Shown here piece after piece: positions 24,427 to 31,959 of a stretch of 64,000 bases of DNA (position 1 is its first letter; the number at the start of each line of letters is the position of its first letter). Below the pieces are notes generated by a model. It ran no database searches, was not told where the DNA came from, and saw only the letters and a list, made by a program, of their open reading frames with translations. A program made the position numbers and the translations under genes. The stretch is from contig NZ_JAOCCU010000002.1 of assembly GCF_029840635.1 (NCBI RefSeq), positions 186,001 through 250,000 on the forward strand, written 5' to 3'. Origin of the DNA: Mitsuaria sp. GD03876. Its GTDB lineage: Bacteria > Pseudomonadota > Gammaproteobacteria > Burkholderiales > Burkholderiaceae_C.

Positions 24427-25514
24427 GGCACCGCCTCCGGCGAGCCCTCGACCAGGCTTTCCAGCAGGTTGCGCCAGTCGCAGCGCTCGGCCTGGCCGGG
24501 CTTGCGTTCGCCGAACAGCATCGCGATCGTGCGGCCCTGCGCGTCGAACAGCTCCAGCGAGCAGACCAGCCCGTCGACCGTTGGCTTGCGCACCAGCCAG
24601 GCGCTGGCGATGTGGTCCTCGCGCAGGTGCAGGTTGAAGCCTGCGTCCAGCACGTTGATCCACGGGCCCATCATCGCGACCTTGTGCACCGGGCCGCCGT
24701 GGATCTGGATCATCCCGGGGTTGCCGACGAAGACCATGATGGACACGCCTTCCTGCGCGGCCCGGCTCAGCAGCTCCTGCGCGCTGGACAGCGGCAGCGG
24801 CTGCGCGAAGCGCGGGTCGGCGAGGCGCAGCGCCTGCGTGCGGCTCAGGCCGTGGCGCTTGAGCAGGCCGAAGAAGTCGTGCGTGTCGCGCAGCGACGCC
24901 CATTCGTTGCGGAAGGCCGCGACGTCGACGCCGGCGTCCGGCGCCTCGGCCGGCTCCCGCCACGCGTCGCCGGGCTCGAAGCCGGGCTGCTGGTCCTCGG
25001 CCAGGAAGCGCTCGACCAGCGCCTCGTAGGCCGGCAGGTCGCTGTCGGGCCGCAGGAAGACCTTGTGGATGGCCTGGCCCGCGGCGTCGAAGAACTGCAG
25101 GCTGCGCTGCTCGGCGCCGTCGGACAGCCGCTCCACCACGGCGAAGCCATGGCGCCAGTGGCTGTAGAACACGCGCAGGTCGATCGCGCCGCCCAGCACC
25201 AGCCCCACCAGCCGCTGCGGTCCCTGCGCGCTGACGTCGCGGTAGACGCCGACCTTCTCGTGCACGCAGGACTCGTTGCGGGTCAGCGCCATCAGCGGGC
25301 CCAGCGGCTCCAGCGACGCGACCAGGTCCTGCCAGTCGGCGCGCAGGCGGCGCGCGCGCAGCGGGGACTCGGCGTCGGCGAAGGGGCCGGCGTGGGCGGC
25401 CAGCAACTCGCCCTCGGAGATGCTCAGGGCGCTGGCGATGTCGCGGTGGCGGGCCTTGCGCTCCTGGCGCGCGGTCGCGAAGGCCTGTCGCAGGGCGGTG
25501 AAGCTGGCATGCAT
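24420..25514 (-). CDS. hmuS: Hemin-degrading/heme-chaperone protein HmuS
   Basis: Encodes 364 residues from ATG 25514, with AGGAG about 10 nt upstream. The HemS/ChuX fold is duplicated: the N-terminal half has MALTRNESCVHEKVGVYRDV (the conserved NxxxVHxxxG with the likely proximal His) and FYSHWRHGFAV. The C-terminal half has IMVFVGNPGMIQIHGGPVH, NVLDAGFNLHLREDHIASAW and the ending ERCDWRNLLESL. HmuS/HemS proteins accept heme in the cytoplasm and either store it or break it open to release iron. It is followed by an overlapping hmuT. Confidence 0.93.
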   Translation of the reverse strand: MHASFTALRQAFATARQERKARHRDIASALSISEGELLAAHAGPFADAESPLRARRLRADWQDLVASLEPLGPLMALTRNESCVHEKVGVYRDVSAQGPQRLVGLVLGGAIDLRVFYSHWRHGFAVVERLSDGAEQRSLQFFDAAGQAIHKVFLRPDSDLPAYEALVERFLAEDQQPGFEPGDAWREPAEAPDAGVDVAAFRNEWASLRDTHDFFGLLKRHGLSRTQALRLADPRFAQPLPLSSAQELLSRAAQEGVSIMVFVGNPGMIQIHGGPVHKVAMMGPWINVLDAGFNLHLREDHIASAWLVRKPTVDGLVCSLELFDAQGRTIAMLFGERKPGQAERCDWRNLLESLVEGSPEAVPC

Positions 25515-25530
25515 GGGTCGGAACTCCTGG

Positions 25531-27744
25531 TCAGAAATCGGCGCGCACCGACACCTGCAGGGCGCGGCCGGGGGCGGTGAAGGCGTCGACGACGGCCAGG
25601 CCGGCCGGCGTGCTCGCCGCGCCCTGGACATCGCTCCAGCGCCAGTACTTCTTGTCGAAGACGTTGGTGACGTAGGCCGCGACGGTCCAGGTCTGGGACA
25701 GGCGGTAGCTGCCGCCCGCGTCGACGACGTCGTACTTGCTCGGCGCGTACTGCGTCGTGCGCGGCGCGACGTAGATGTCGGACGACTTCTTGCCCGAGCT
25801 GTGCACCCAGCTGGCGTTGGCCGTCCACGGGCCCGACTCGTAGCGCACGCCGAGCTGGCCGCGCAGCGGCTGCACGCTGTTCAGCGGACGCTTCTCGCCG
25901 TTGAAGTAGCTGTGGCCGCGCGACTTGGCGACCGACGCGTTGACGCTCAGCCCGGAGGTGACGTTCCAGACCGCGCGCGCCTCGACGCCCTTGATGCGGG
26001 CCTGCGCCAGGTTGACGAACTGGTAGATCGCCGGGTCCACGTTCGGGCGGAAGGTGCCGCCGACCTGCTCCTGCGAGATGAAGTCGCGGTAGCGGTTGTC
26101 GTAGGCGCTCAGCTGCCAGCGCAGCACCTCGTCGAAGCGGCCGCGCAGGCCCAGCTCCCAGCTGGTGGAGTGCTCCGGCTTCAGGTCGGGATTGGCGATG
26201 CTCTTGTAGCCCTGCGCCGGGTTCTCGAAGCCGTTGTTGACCTGGTCCGGCGCCGGCGCGCGGAAGCCCTGCGCCCATTGCACGTAGGGCTGCAGCGTCG
26301 GCAGCGCGCGCCAGATCACGCCCACGCGCGGCGTCACGGCGTTGTCGCTCAGCGGCACCGCGGCGCCGCTGTAGCCGCCCGCCTTGGGCTTGAGGCGGTA
26401 GCTCTCGAAGCGCAGCGCGGGGATGACGGTGAAGTCGCCCGCCTCGATCTCGTCCTGCACGAAGGCGCCGGCCAGCGTGTAGGTGGTGTCGGGGAAGGGC
26501 TTGCTCGGGAAGGTCTCGCCCACCGGCGGCACCGTGCCGTTGCGCACGCCCTCGATGGTGTTGCGGCTCAGGTCGATGCCGTAGCTCAGGCGCTGGTTGG
26601 CCAGCTGCGTCTGCGCCTGCGAGCTCAGGCCGATCACGCGTTCCTTGTAGGTGCCCAGCCGCGTGCGGTCGACCGCGTTGTTGCGATCCTCTTCCGAGGC
26701 CTGGCGGGTCTCGCTGTCCTGCACGTAGAGGTGGGTCGTGGCCTGCTGCAGCCAGACCGCGTTCAGGTCCTCGTAGCGGTGCTCCAGCGAGAAGCGCGTG
26801 CGGTCGAGCTTGTCGCGGGCGGTCAGCGCGGCCGTCGTCGGCGCCGTGGCGCTCAGCGGCGGCGCGGTCACCGCCGACAGCACGTCGGTGTCGGTCTTGC
26901 GCTGGCGGTACTCCAGCGTGCCCATCAGCCGGTGGTTCGCGTTGACGCGGTACCCCAGCTTGGCCATCACGCTGTTGGTGTCGATGTCGGTCGGATTGGC
27001 CTTGGTGCGGTTGGCGTTGGGCGAGCCGTTGTCGCCTTGCGTGCGGGTCTCGTGGCCGCGGCGCACGCTGGCCTGCACCAGCGCGCTCCAGTCGCCGGAG
27101 CCGAACGCGACCGTGCCGCTGGCGGTCTTCGAATGGTCCATCGTCGCCAGGCCGAGCTTGGCGCTGCCGGCGAAGGTCTTGCCGTTGACCAGCAGGTCCT
27201 CGGGCGACAGGGTGCGCAGGCTCAGCGCGCCGGCCAGGCCGTCGCTGCCGTAGGAGGTCGAGGTCGGGCCGCGCAGGACTTCCAGGCCCGCCAGGCTGTC
27301 CAGGTCGACGAAATCGGCCCGGCCGCTGGAGAACGCGCCGAAGGCGTAGGCCTGCGGCAGCCGGATGCCGTCCACCATCATCAGCACGCGGTTGCCCTCG
27401 AGCCCGCGGATGTTGATGCCCTCGTTGCCGGCGCGGCCGATCGAGCCGCCCGCGGCGGTGAAGCGCGGCGTCGGCGCGCTGACGCTGAGGTCGACCTCGT
27501 CGGCCAGCAGGTCCTTCAGGTCGCGCGCGTCGCGGCGCTCGAGCTGCTTGCGGTTCTTGACGGTGACCGTGTTGGGCACCGCGTCGACGGAACGTTCGGT
27601 CCGGGTCGCGGAGACGGTCAGTTCGCCGAGCTGCTGGGGCTTGTCGGCGGTGGCGGGGTTCGTGGAAGCCGGGGTCGTCTGGGCGAAAGCCAGCGGGAAT
27701 GCCAACGACAGGGCGAGCGCGACGGGCGTCGGGCGCAGTTGCAT
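25531..27744 (-). CDS. TonB-dependent hemin/hemoglobin receptor
   Basis: Encodes 737 residues. Signal peptide RPTPVALALSLAFPLAFAQ, TonB box-like LGELTVSATRTER, plug with DLKDLLADEVDLSV, GINIRGLEGNRVLMMVDGIR, ADFVDLDSLAGLEVLRGPTS. The barrel ends GRALQVSVRADF with a terminal Phe. The family's FRAP/NPNL region reads QGFRAPAPDQVNNGFENPAQ followed by NPDLKPEHS. This is the HmbR/HemR/HmuR class that takes heme from free hemin or hemoglobin. It is second in the Fur-controlled operon after hemP, 154 bp downstream of it, and 16 nt before hmuS. Confidence 0.93.
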   Translation of the reverse strand: MQLRPTPVALALSLAFPLAFAQTTPASTNPATADKPQQLGELTVSATRTERSVDAVPNTVTVKNRKQLERRDARDLKDLLADEVDLSVSAPTPRFTAAGGSIGRAGNEGINIRGLEGNRVLMMVDGIRLPQAYAFGAFSSGRADFVDLDSLAGLEVLRGPTSTSYGSDGLAGALSLRTLSPEDLLVNGKTFAGSAKLGLATMDHSKTASGTVAFGSGDWSALVQASVRRGHETRTQGDNGSPNANRTKANPTDIDTNSVMAKLGYRVNANHRLMGTLEYRQRKTDTDVLSAVTAPPLSATAPTTAALTARDKLDRTRFSLEHRYEDLNAVWLQQATTHLYVQDSETRQASEEDRNNAVDRTRLGTYKERVIGLSSQAQTQLANQRLSYGIDLSRNTIEGVRNGTVPPVGETFPSKPFPDTTYTLAGAFVQDEIEAGDFTVIPALRFESYRLKPKAGGYSGAAVPLSDNAVTPRVGVIWRALPTLQPYVQWAQGFRAPAPDQVNNGFENPAQGYKSIANPDLKPEHSTSWELGLRGRFDEVLRWQLSAYDNRYRDFISQEQVGGTFRPNVDPAIYQFVNLAQARIKGVEARAVWNVTSGLSVNASVAKSRGHSYFNGEKRPLNSVQPLRGQLGVRYESGPWTANASWVHSSGKKSSDIYVAPRTTQYAPSKYDVVDAGGSYRLSQTWTVAAYVTNVFDKKYWRWSDVQGAASTPAGLAVVDAFTAPGRALQVSVRADF

Positions 27745-27898
27745 GGTGTCGAAATCCTTGTAGTTCTTGGATCTCGCACGGGCTGGCTCGACGCGGGCTG
27801 GTGCGGGCGGTCCTCTCGGACGGCCGGGGTTCGGAGAAAAGGGAAACCGCGATGGCGCGAACGGCGGACCGGTCCTCGGCCGGCCGCCGCCCGGCGCA

Positions 27899-28123
27899 TC
27901 ACTTGGTCAGGATGAGCTTGCCCAGCGAGGTCACGCGCAACCGGTAGAGCTGGCCGGCGTGCTCGATCTCGACCTCGCGGTCGTTGCCCATCAGGGCCTG
28001 GCTGCTGATGCGACGACGCTGGATCAGCGGAACCGCTTCGCGCGGCGATCCTGCGGCGACCCGCGCGCCTTCCAGCGCGACGGCTTGCAGGGCCTCGATG
28101 GGGGGGTGGTGGTGGGCGTTCAT
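27899..28123 (-). CDS. hemP: Hemin uptake protein HemP
   Basis: Encodes 74 residues. The C-terminal half is the conserved HemP core, [20 protein letters not shown] then [15 protein letters not shown], found in first genes of hemin operons. Its N-terminal part ([18 protein letters not shown]) is variable. The ATG at 28123 is chosen because longer frames would start inside the promoter. HemP (HmuP) is needed for full activation of the receptor gene in Bradyrhizobium and Burkholderia; the mechanism is unsettled. It leads the operon. Confidence 0.9.
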   Translation of the reverse strand: MNAHHHPPIEALQAVALEGARVAAGSPREAVPLIQRRRISSQALMGNDREVEIEHAGQLYRLRVTSLGKLILTK

Positions 28124-28130
28124 GCATCGC

Positions 28131-28159
28131 ATCTTAATGAGAACGATTCGCAATAGCAA
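28131..28159 (-). promoter_or_regulatory. Fur-controlled promoter of the hemin operon
   Basis: On the minus strand -35 TTGCTA (28154-28159) and -10 TAAGAT (28131-28136) are separated by exactly 17 bp. The spacer carries a Fur box: TAATGAGAACGATTCGCAAT on the plus strand (28135-28154), close to the AATGAGAAT-x-ATTCTCATT form. Repression by Fur-Fe(II) would block RNA polymerase directly. The predicted transcription start lies within one or two bases of the hemP ATG. Confidence 0.8.
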
Positions 28160-28217
28160 CCGAGAATCGTCGCGATTGACGTTTTCTTGATCGATCGGTG
28201 TTCACGCGGGGAACCAA

Positions 28218-28238
28218 AAGCGTCTGCGAACGCTTCGC
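28218..28238. promoter_or_regulatory. Interlocked dyads upstream of bfr
   Basis: AAGCGT-N6-ACGCTT (28218-28235) and GCGAA-CGC-TTCGC (28226-28238) overlap in the hemP/bfr intergenic region. They could be a regulator site for bfr. No Fur box was seen for bfr itself. Confidence 0.35.
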
Positions 28239-28328
28239 AACCAGAGCGCCGACGGCGGGTCTTGTCCCCATTCACCGTAGGGATGAGCACAATGCGCGCC
28301 TATCCCGTAGGAATTCCAGGAGAAGAAC

Positions 28329-28805
28329 ATGAAGGGCGACGCCAAGGTCATCGAGTACTTGAACGCGCAGCTGAAGAACGAGCTCACCGCGATCAACCAG
28401 TACTTCCTGCATTACCGGATGCTCAAGAGCTGGGGCTTCGAGAAGCTGGCCAAGCACGAGTACGCCGAGTCCATCGAGGAAATGAAGCACGCCGACAAGC
28501 TGATGGACCGCATCCTGATGCTCGAAGGCCTGCCCAACCTGCAGGACCTGGGCAAGCTGTACATCGGCGAGAACGCCGTCGAGGTCCAGCACTGCGACCT
28601 GAAGATCGAGATGGGCAGCCACCCGCTGCTCAAGGAAGCCATCGCCTACTGCGAGTCCGTGCGCGACTACGTGTCGCGCGAGGTGCTCGAGGAGATCCTC
28701 TCCGACACCGAAGAGCACATCGACCACCTGGAGACGCAGATCGAGCTGATCGCCCAGGTCGGCGAACAGAACTGGCTGCAAAGCCAGATGGGCGACGCCA
28801 GCTGA
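28329..28805 (+). CDS. bfr: Bacterioferritin
   Basis: Encodes 158 residues, the standard size. A four-helix ferritin monomer with ligands E18, E51, H54, E94 and H130 at E. coli numbering, and M52 as the heme ligand between two subunits. At position 127, where E. coli has Glu, this protein has Thr (SDTEEHID), with Glu at 128 and 129; many betaproteobacterial Bfr sequences share this, as far as I recall. It stores iron as a 24-mer mineral shell. AGGAG lies 8 nt before the ATG. It is followed by a strong terminator, then by bfd, which has its own Fur promoter. Confidence 0.95.
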   Translation: MKGDAKVIEYLNAQLKNELTAINQYFLHYRMLKSWGFEKLAKHEYAESIEEMKHADKLMDRILMLEGLPNLQDLGKLYIGENAVEVQHCDLKIEMGSHPLLKEAIAYCESVRDYVSREVLEEILSDTEEHIDHLETQIELIAQVGEQNWLQSQMGDAS

Positions 28806-28852
28806 CGCCAGCCACGTCCATCCCTGGGGACCCAGCCGGCGCCAGGCCCCCG

Positions 28853-28880
28853 AAAGCCCCGCTCGGCGGGGCTTTTTTTC
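28853..28880 (+). terminator. Rho-independent terminator after bfr
   Basis: Stem AAAGCCCCGC / GCGGGGCTTT with loop TCG (28853-28875) is followed by a run of T. It ends the bfr transcript before the bfd promoter. Confidence 0.9.
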
Positions 28881-28993
28881 GTCCGGCTTTCCTCCCCCGC
28901 GTCGGCGTGGCGGGTGTTGTCGAGACGTTCCGTGGCGTTTCGTGGCGTTGTTCACCGGCAGTTGTCCGACGCCGGGCAGGGGCTCTGCAATCT

Positions 28994-29024
28994 AATTGAG
29001 AGGAATTCGCGTTTGCGTTAGTAT
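28994..29024 (+). promoter_or_regulatory. bfd promoter with Fur box
   Basis: -35 TTGAGA (28996-29001), 17-bp spacer, -10 TAGTAT (29019-29024). The stretch AATTGAGAGGAATTCGCGTT (28994-29013) resembles a Fur box of the same class as at hemP and covers the -35 and spacer. Iron limitation should therefore induce bfd, to mobilise iron from Bfr. Confidence 0.75.
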
Positions 29025-29060
29025 CTCGGCCATCCCAGGTTCATCCTGATTCGCCGACCC

Positions 29061-29294
29061 ATGATCGTCTGTCTCTGCCACCGAGTTTCCGACCGCGACA
29101 TCCGCCGCACCGTGGCTGACGGCGTCCACAACTTCGAAGTGCTCCAGGACGAGACGCAGGTGGCGTCCGCCTGCGGCAGCTGCCACGACTGCGCGCGCGA
29201 GGTGTTCGACGAGGCGCGGCGCGCCTGCGCCGCGGCGCACGGCGTGACCTGCTCGACCCCCGCCCGCGTCATCCCGATCGCGCAACTGGCCTGA
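29061..29294 (+). CDS. bfd: Bacterioferritin-associated ferredoxin
   Basis: Encodes 77 residues. It has the four [2Fe-2S] cysteines in the Bfd arrangement, C4-x-C6 and C38-x-x-C41 (MIVCLCHRVSDRDIRR, ACGSCHDC). Bfd docks on the heme site of bacterioferritin and passes electrons to reduce and release stored iron. Two further cysteines occur in the C-terminal tail (RACAAAHGVTC). It is monocistronic between its Fur promoter and a terminator. Confidence 0.95.
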   Translation: MIVCLCHRVSDRDIRRTVADGVHNFEVLQDETQVASACGSCHDCAREVFDEARRACAAAHGVTCSTPARVIPIAQLA

Positions 29295-29369
29295 TCGCCA
29301 GGTCCAGGCGACCCCCAACGGCCTCCAGGCCACCTCGGACGGCGCTCCCGGCGCCGCCTCCGCAAGGAA

Positions 29370-29410
29370 AAAACCGCAGACCGGTCACCCGGTGCTGCGG
29401 TTTCTTTTTT
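29370..29410 (+). terminator. Rho-independent terminator after bfd
   Basis: An AAACCGCA / TGCGGTTT outer stem with an inner ACCGG / CCGGT stem (29371-29403) is followed by TTTCTTTTTT. It may serve both strands, since the next gene converges. Confidence 0.85.
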
Positions 29411-29463
29411 GACGCCTCGGGATCGCGCGGGGCGCTCCCGAGGGCGTCAGCCGATCCGGAGGA

Positions 29464-29721
29464 TCACTTGGCGGCGGAAGCGCCCTCGGCCGGCTTTTCG
29501 GCCTTCTTGTGACTCTTGTGCGCGGCCTTGTCGCCAGTGGCCGCCTTGTGGTGCTTTCCCTTGTGCTCGGCCTTCGCGTCGGAGGCCGGGGCGGCGGTCG
29601 CCGCCGGCGCGGCTTGCGTGGCGGGCGCGGCCGGGGTGGCGGTGCCTTGGGCCATCGCGGCGCCGGCAATCAGCAGGGCGGGGATCAGGGCCAGGGTCTT
29701 GATGGTCTTGAAGGCTTGCAT
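29464..29721 (-). CDS. Small secreted Ala/Lys/His-rich protein
   Basis: Encodes 85 residues. Signal peptide KTIKTLALIPALLIAGAAMA, then a low-complexity mature chain: an Ala/Pro/Thr segment and a Lys/His-rich segment (KAEHKGKHHKAATGDKAAHK). The composition resembles acid-shock (Asr-like) periplasmic proteins and histone-H1-like tails, but such low complexity does not prove kinship. His clusters could bind metal, of interest beside iron genes. The start at 29721 gives a normal leader. Confidence 0.7.
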   Translation of the reverse strand: MQAFKTIKTLALIPALLIAGAAMAQGTATPAAPATQAAPAATAAPASDAKAEHKGKHHKAATGDKAAHKSHKKAEKPAEGASAAK

Positions 29722-29925
29722 CTGGGTTACTCCAGCGGGTTGAACAAGGTGAGCGGACAACGGCATCGCGTCGCGATGTGTTGACACTGGTTCGTTGCTT
29801 TGCAATGAGTTACGAGATCCGCACGGGTCCTTCACGCGTCAGGTCTTGCGCGCTGTCGCGGGCCAGGCGGCTCGGGCAAGATCGACCGGATCGCATCGGC
29901 CCCCCGGCCCGTCTCAGGAGACCCC

Positions 29926-31557
29926 ATGTCCGCCATCCCCCACGCCTTCGACTGGACCCGCGGCTACGCCAGCCAGCGCAGCCCGGTCTTCGCGCGCAAC
30001 GTCGTGTCGACCTCGCACCCGCTCGCCGCGCAGGCGGGCCTGCGCATCCTGGCGCAGGGTGGCAACGCGGTCGACGCCGCCATCGCGGCCGCCGCCTGCA
30101 TGACGCTGGTCGAGCCCTGCAGCAATGGCCTGGGTTCGGACGCCTTCGCGATCGTCTGGGACGGCCGGTCGCTGCAAGGGCTGAATGCCTCCGGCATCGC
30201 GCCGCGCGCCTGGACGCCCGAGTTCTTCGACCGCAAGTACGGCGCCGGCTCCGGCATGCCGCTGCGCGGCTGGGACGCGGTGACCGTGCCGGGCGCCGTC
30301 GGCGGCTGGGTCGCGTTGAGCGAGCGTTACGGCAAGCTGCCCTTCGCCGACCTGATGGCGCCGGCGATCGAGATCGCGGAGCGCGGTTATGCCGTGCCGG
30401 TGGTCGTGCAGGGCAAGTGGCGCCTGGCCGCGCAGGTGAAGGAGCTGGTGTCGCAGCCCGGCTTCGCCGAGGCCTTCCTGCCCAAGGGCCGCGCGCCCGA
30501 GGTCGGCGAGCAGTTCCGCTTCGCCGCCGCCGCACGCACGCTGCGCCTGATCGCCGAGACCCGGGGCGAGGCCTTCTACCGCGGCGAGGTCGCCGAGGCC
30601 ACCGCCGCCTTCGCGCGCGAGACCGGCGGCGCGATCACCGCGGCGGACTTCGCCGACTACGCGCCGGAGTGGGTCGACACGATCTCGATGGACTACGCCG
30701 GCCACACGCTGCACGAGATCCCGCCCAACGGGCAGGGCATCGCGGCGCTGATCGCGCTGGGCATCCTGAAGCAGTTCGACGTGGCCGCGCTGCCGGTGGA
30801 CTCGGCGGCGTCCAAGCACCTGCAGATCGAGGCGATGAAACTGGCCTTCGCCGATGTCTACCGCTACGTCAGCGACCCGCGGACGATGCGGGTCCAGGTC
30901 GACGAGCTGCTGGACCCCGCCTACCTCGCCGACCGCGCGAAGCTCATCGACCCGAAGCGCGCGCAGGACTTCCAGGCCGGCAATCCGGTCAAGGGCGGGA
31001 CGATCTACCTCACCGCCGCCGACGAGAGCGGCATGATGGTCAGCTTCATCCAGAGCAACTACCTGGGCTTCGGCTCCGGCGTCGTGGTGCCCGGCTATGG
31101 GCTGTCGCTGCAGAACCGCGGCCACGGTTTCACCCGCGATCCCGAGAGCGCCAATGTCGTGGCGCCGGGCAAGCGGCCGTTCCACACGATCATCCCGGCC
31201 TTCCTGATGAAGGACGGCCAGCCGCGGATGAGCTACGGCGTGATGGGCGCCAACATGCAGCCGCAGGGCCACCTCCAGACGCTGGTGCGGATGCTCGACC
31301 ACCGCCAGCACCCGCAGGCCGCCTGCGACGCGCCGCGCTGGCGCTACAACGCCGGGCTGTCGATCAACGTCGAGTCGTCGATGAATCCCGAGGCCGTCGC
31401 CGGACTGCGCGAGCGCGGCCACCAGATCGCCGAGATCAACGACAGCTACCAGGACTTCGGCGCGGGGCAGTTCATCTGGCGCCTGGGCGACCCGGCGGTG
31501 GAGGGCTACGTCGCCGCGAGCGATCCACGTCGCGACGGCATCGCCGCGGGCTGGTGA
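29926..31557 (+). CDS. ggt: Gamma-glutamyltransferase family protein
   Basis: Encodes 543 residues, an Ntn-hydrolase precursor. The N-terminal subunit has SHPLAAQAGLRILAQGGNAV and CSNGLGSDAFAIVWDG. The autocatalytic Thr is the T of PVKGGTIYLTAADESG, followed by MMVSFIQSNYLGFGSGVVVP and the substrate-binding end region. It hydrolyses or transfers gamma-glutamyl groups, for example from glutathione. No signal peptide is obvious (SAIPHAFDWTRGY), so this may be a cytoplasmic YwrD-type member, shorter than the usual 580 residues. AGGAGA lies 7-8 nt before the ATG. Confidence 0.9.
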   Translation: MSAIPHAFDWTRGYASQRSPVFARNVVSTSHPLAAQAGLRILAQGGNAVDAAIAAAACMTLVEPCSNGLGSDAFAIVWDGRSLQGLNASGIAPRAWTPEFFDRKYGAGSGMPLRGWDAVTVPGAVGGWVALSERYGKLPFADLMAPAIEIAERGYAVPVVVQGKWRLAAQVKELVSQPGFAEAFLPKGRAPEVGEQFRFAAAARTLRLIAETRGEAFYRGEVAEATAAFARETGGAITAADFADYAPEWVDTISMDYAGHTLHEIPPNGQGIAALIALGILKQFDVAALPVDSAASKHLQIEAMKLAFADVYRYVSDPRTMRVQVDELLDPAYLADRAKLIDPKRAQDFQAGNPVKGGTIYLTAADESGMMVSFIQSNYLGFGSGVVVPGYGLSLQNRGHGFTRDPESANVVAPGKRPFHTIIPAFLMKDGQPRMSYGVMGANMQPQGHLQTLVRMLDHRQHPQAACDAPRWRYNAGLSINVESSMNPEAVAGLRERGHQIAEINDSYQDFGAGQFIWRLGDPAVEGYVAASDPRRDGIAAGW

Positions 31558-31959
31558 ACGCCGGCAGTGCCATTGCAGCTGCGATTGCAATCGCACGAAT
31601 CTGCGGAATCGTCGGCCATCCCCTGCCTTTCCTCACTTGTCGATGACATGAAGGTGTTGATAGCATCGGCCCCTTCTTCCTCCCCGGAAGCTCTCACGCC
31701 ACGATCCCCGATCGGAGCCCGACCATGACCAAGCTGCTCGACCGCACCAAACACGACGCCCTGGCGTCGGTGCGCCCGGCCGGCCTGCGTGGCGGCTCGG
31801 CGCGACGACCTTAGGGCGTCTCCGCGACGCCCCGCCGGCCCACCCCGGGCCGGTCCCCAGGTCCCTGGCTTTTCGCGACCGCCGCGCGTCATGCGCCGCT
31901 CTCGCCCGGTCCGCACCCGGCGCACGACGCCCCGCGCGGTCCGTTTCCGGAGTTCCGTC
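31558..31959 (+). promoter_or_regulatory. Promoter and structured leader of the MFS exporter gene
   Basis: This 402-bp gap holds a promoter-like pair TTGTCG (31637-31642) and TAGCAT (31661-31666), spaced 18 bp, so a leader of roughly 285 nt is expected. It contains a 29-codon ORF (31725-31814). Three consecutive hairpins follow directly: GGCGTC/GACGCC (31815-31831), CCGGCCC/GGGCCGG (31835-31853) and a short CCAG/CTGG stem followed by CTTTT (31857-31873). The layout fits translational or transcriptional attenuation, but no drug-responsive motif was identified. Confidence 0.45.
31725..31814 (+). CDS. Possible 29-residue leader peptide
   Basis: ATG 31725 follows GGAG (31713-31716) by 8 nt and encodes MTKLLDRTKHDALASVRPAG then LRGGSARRP before TAG. 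It ends at the first base of a hairpin in the leader of the MFS gene. A short translated ORF before an exporter with hairpins after it resembles ribosome-stalling leaders, but conservation has not been tested. It could equally be chance. Confidence 0.35.
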   Translation: MTKLLDRTKHDALASVRPAGLRGGSARRP

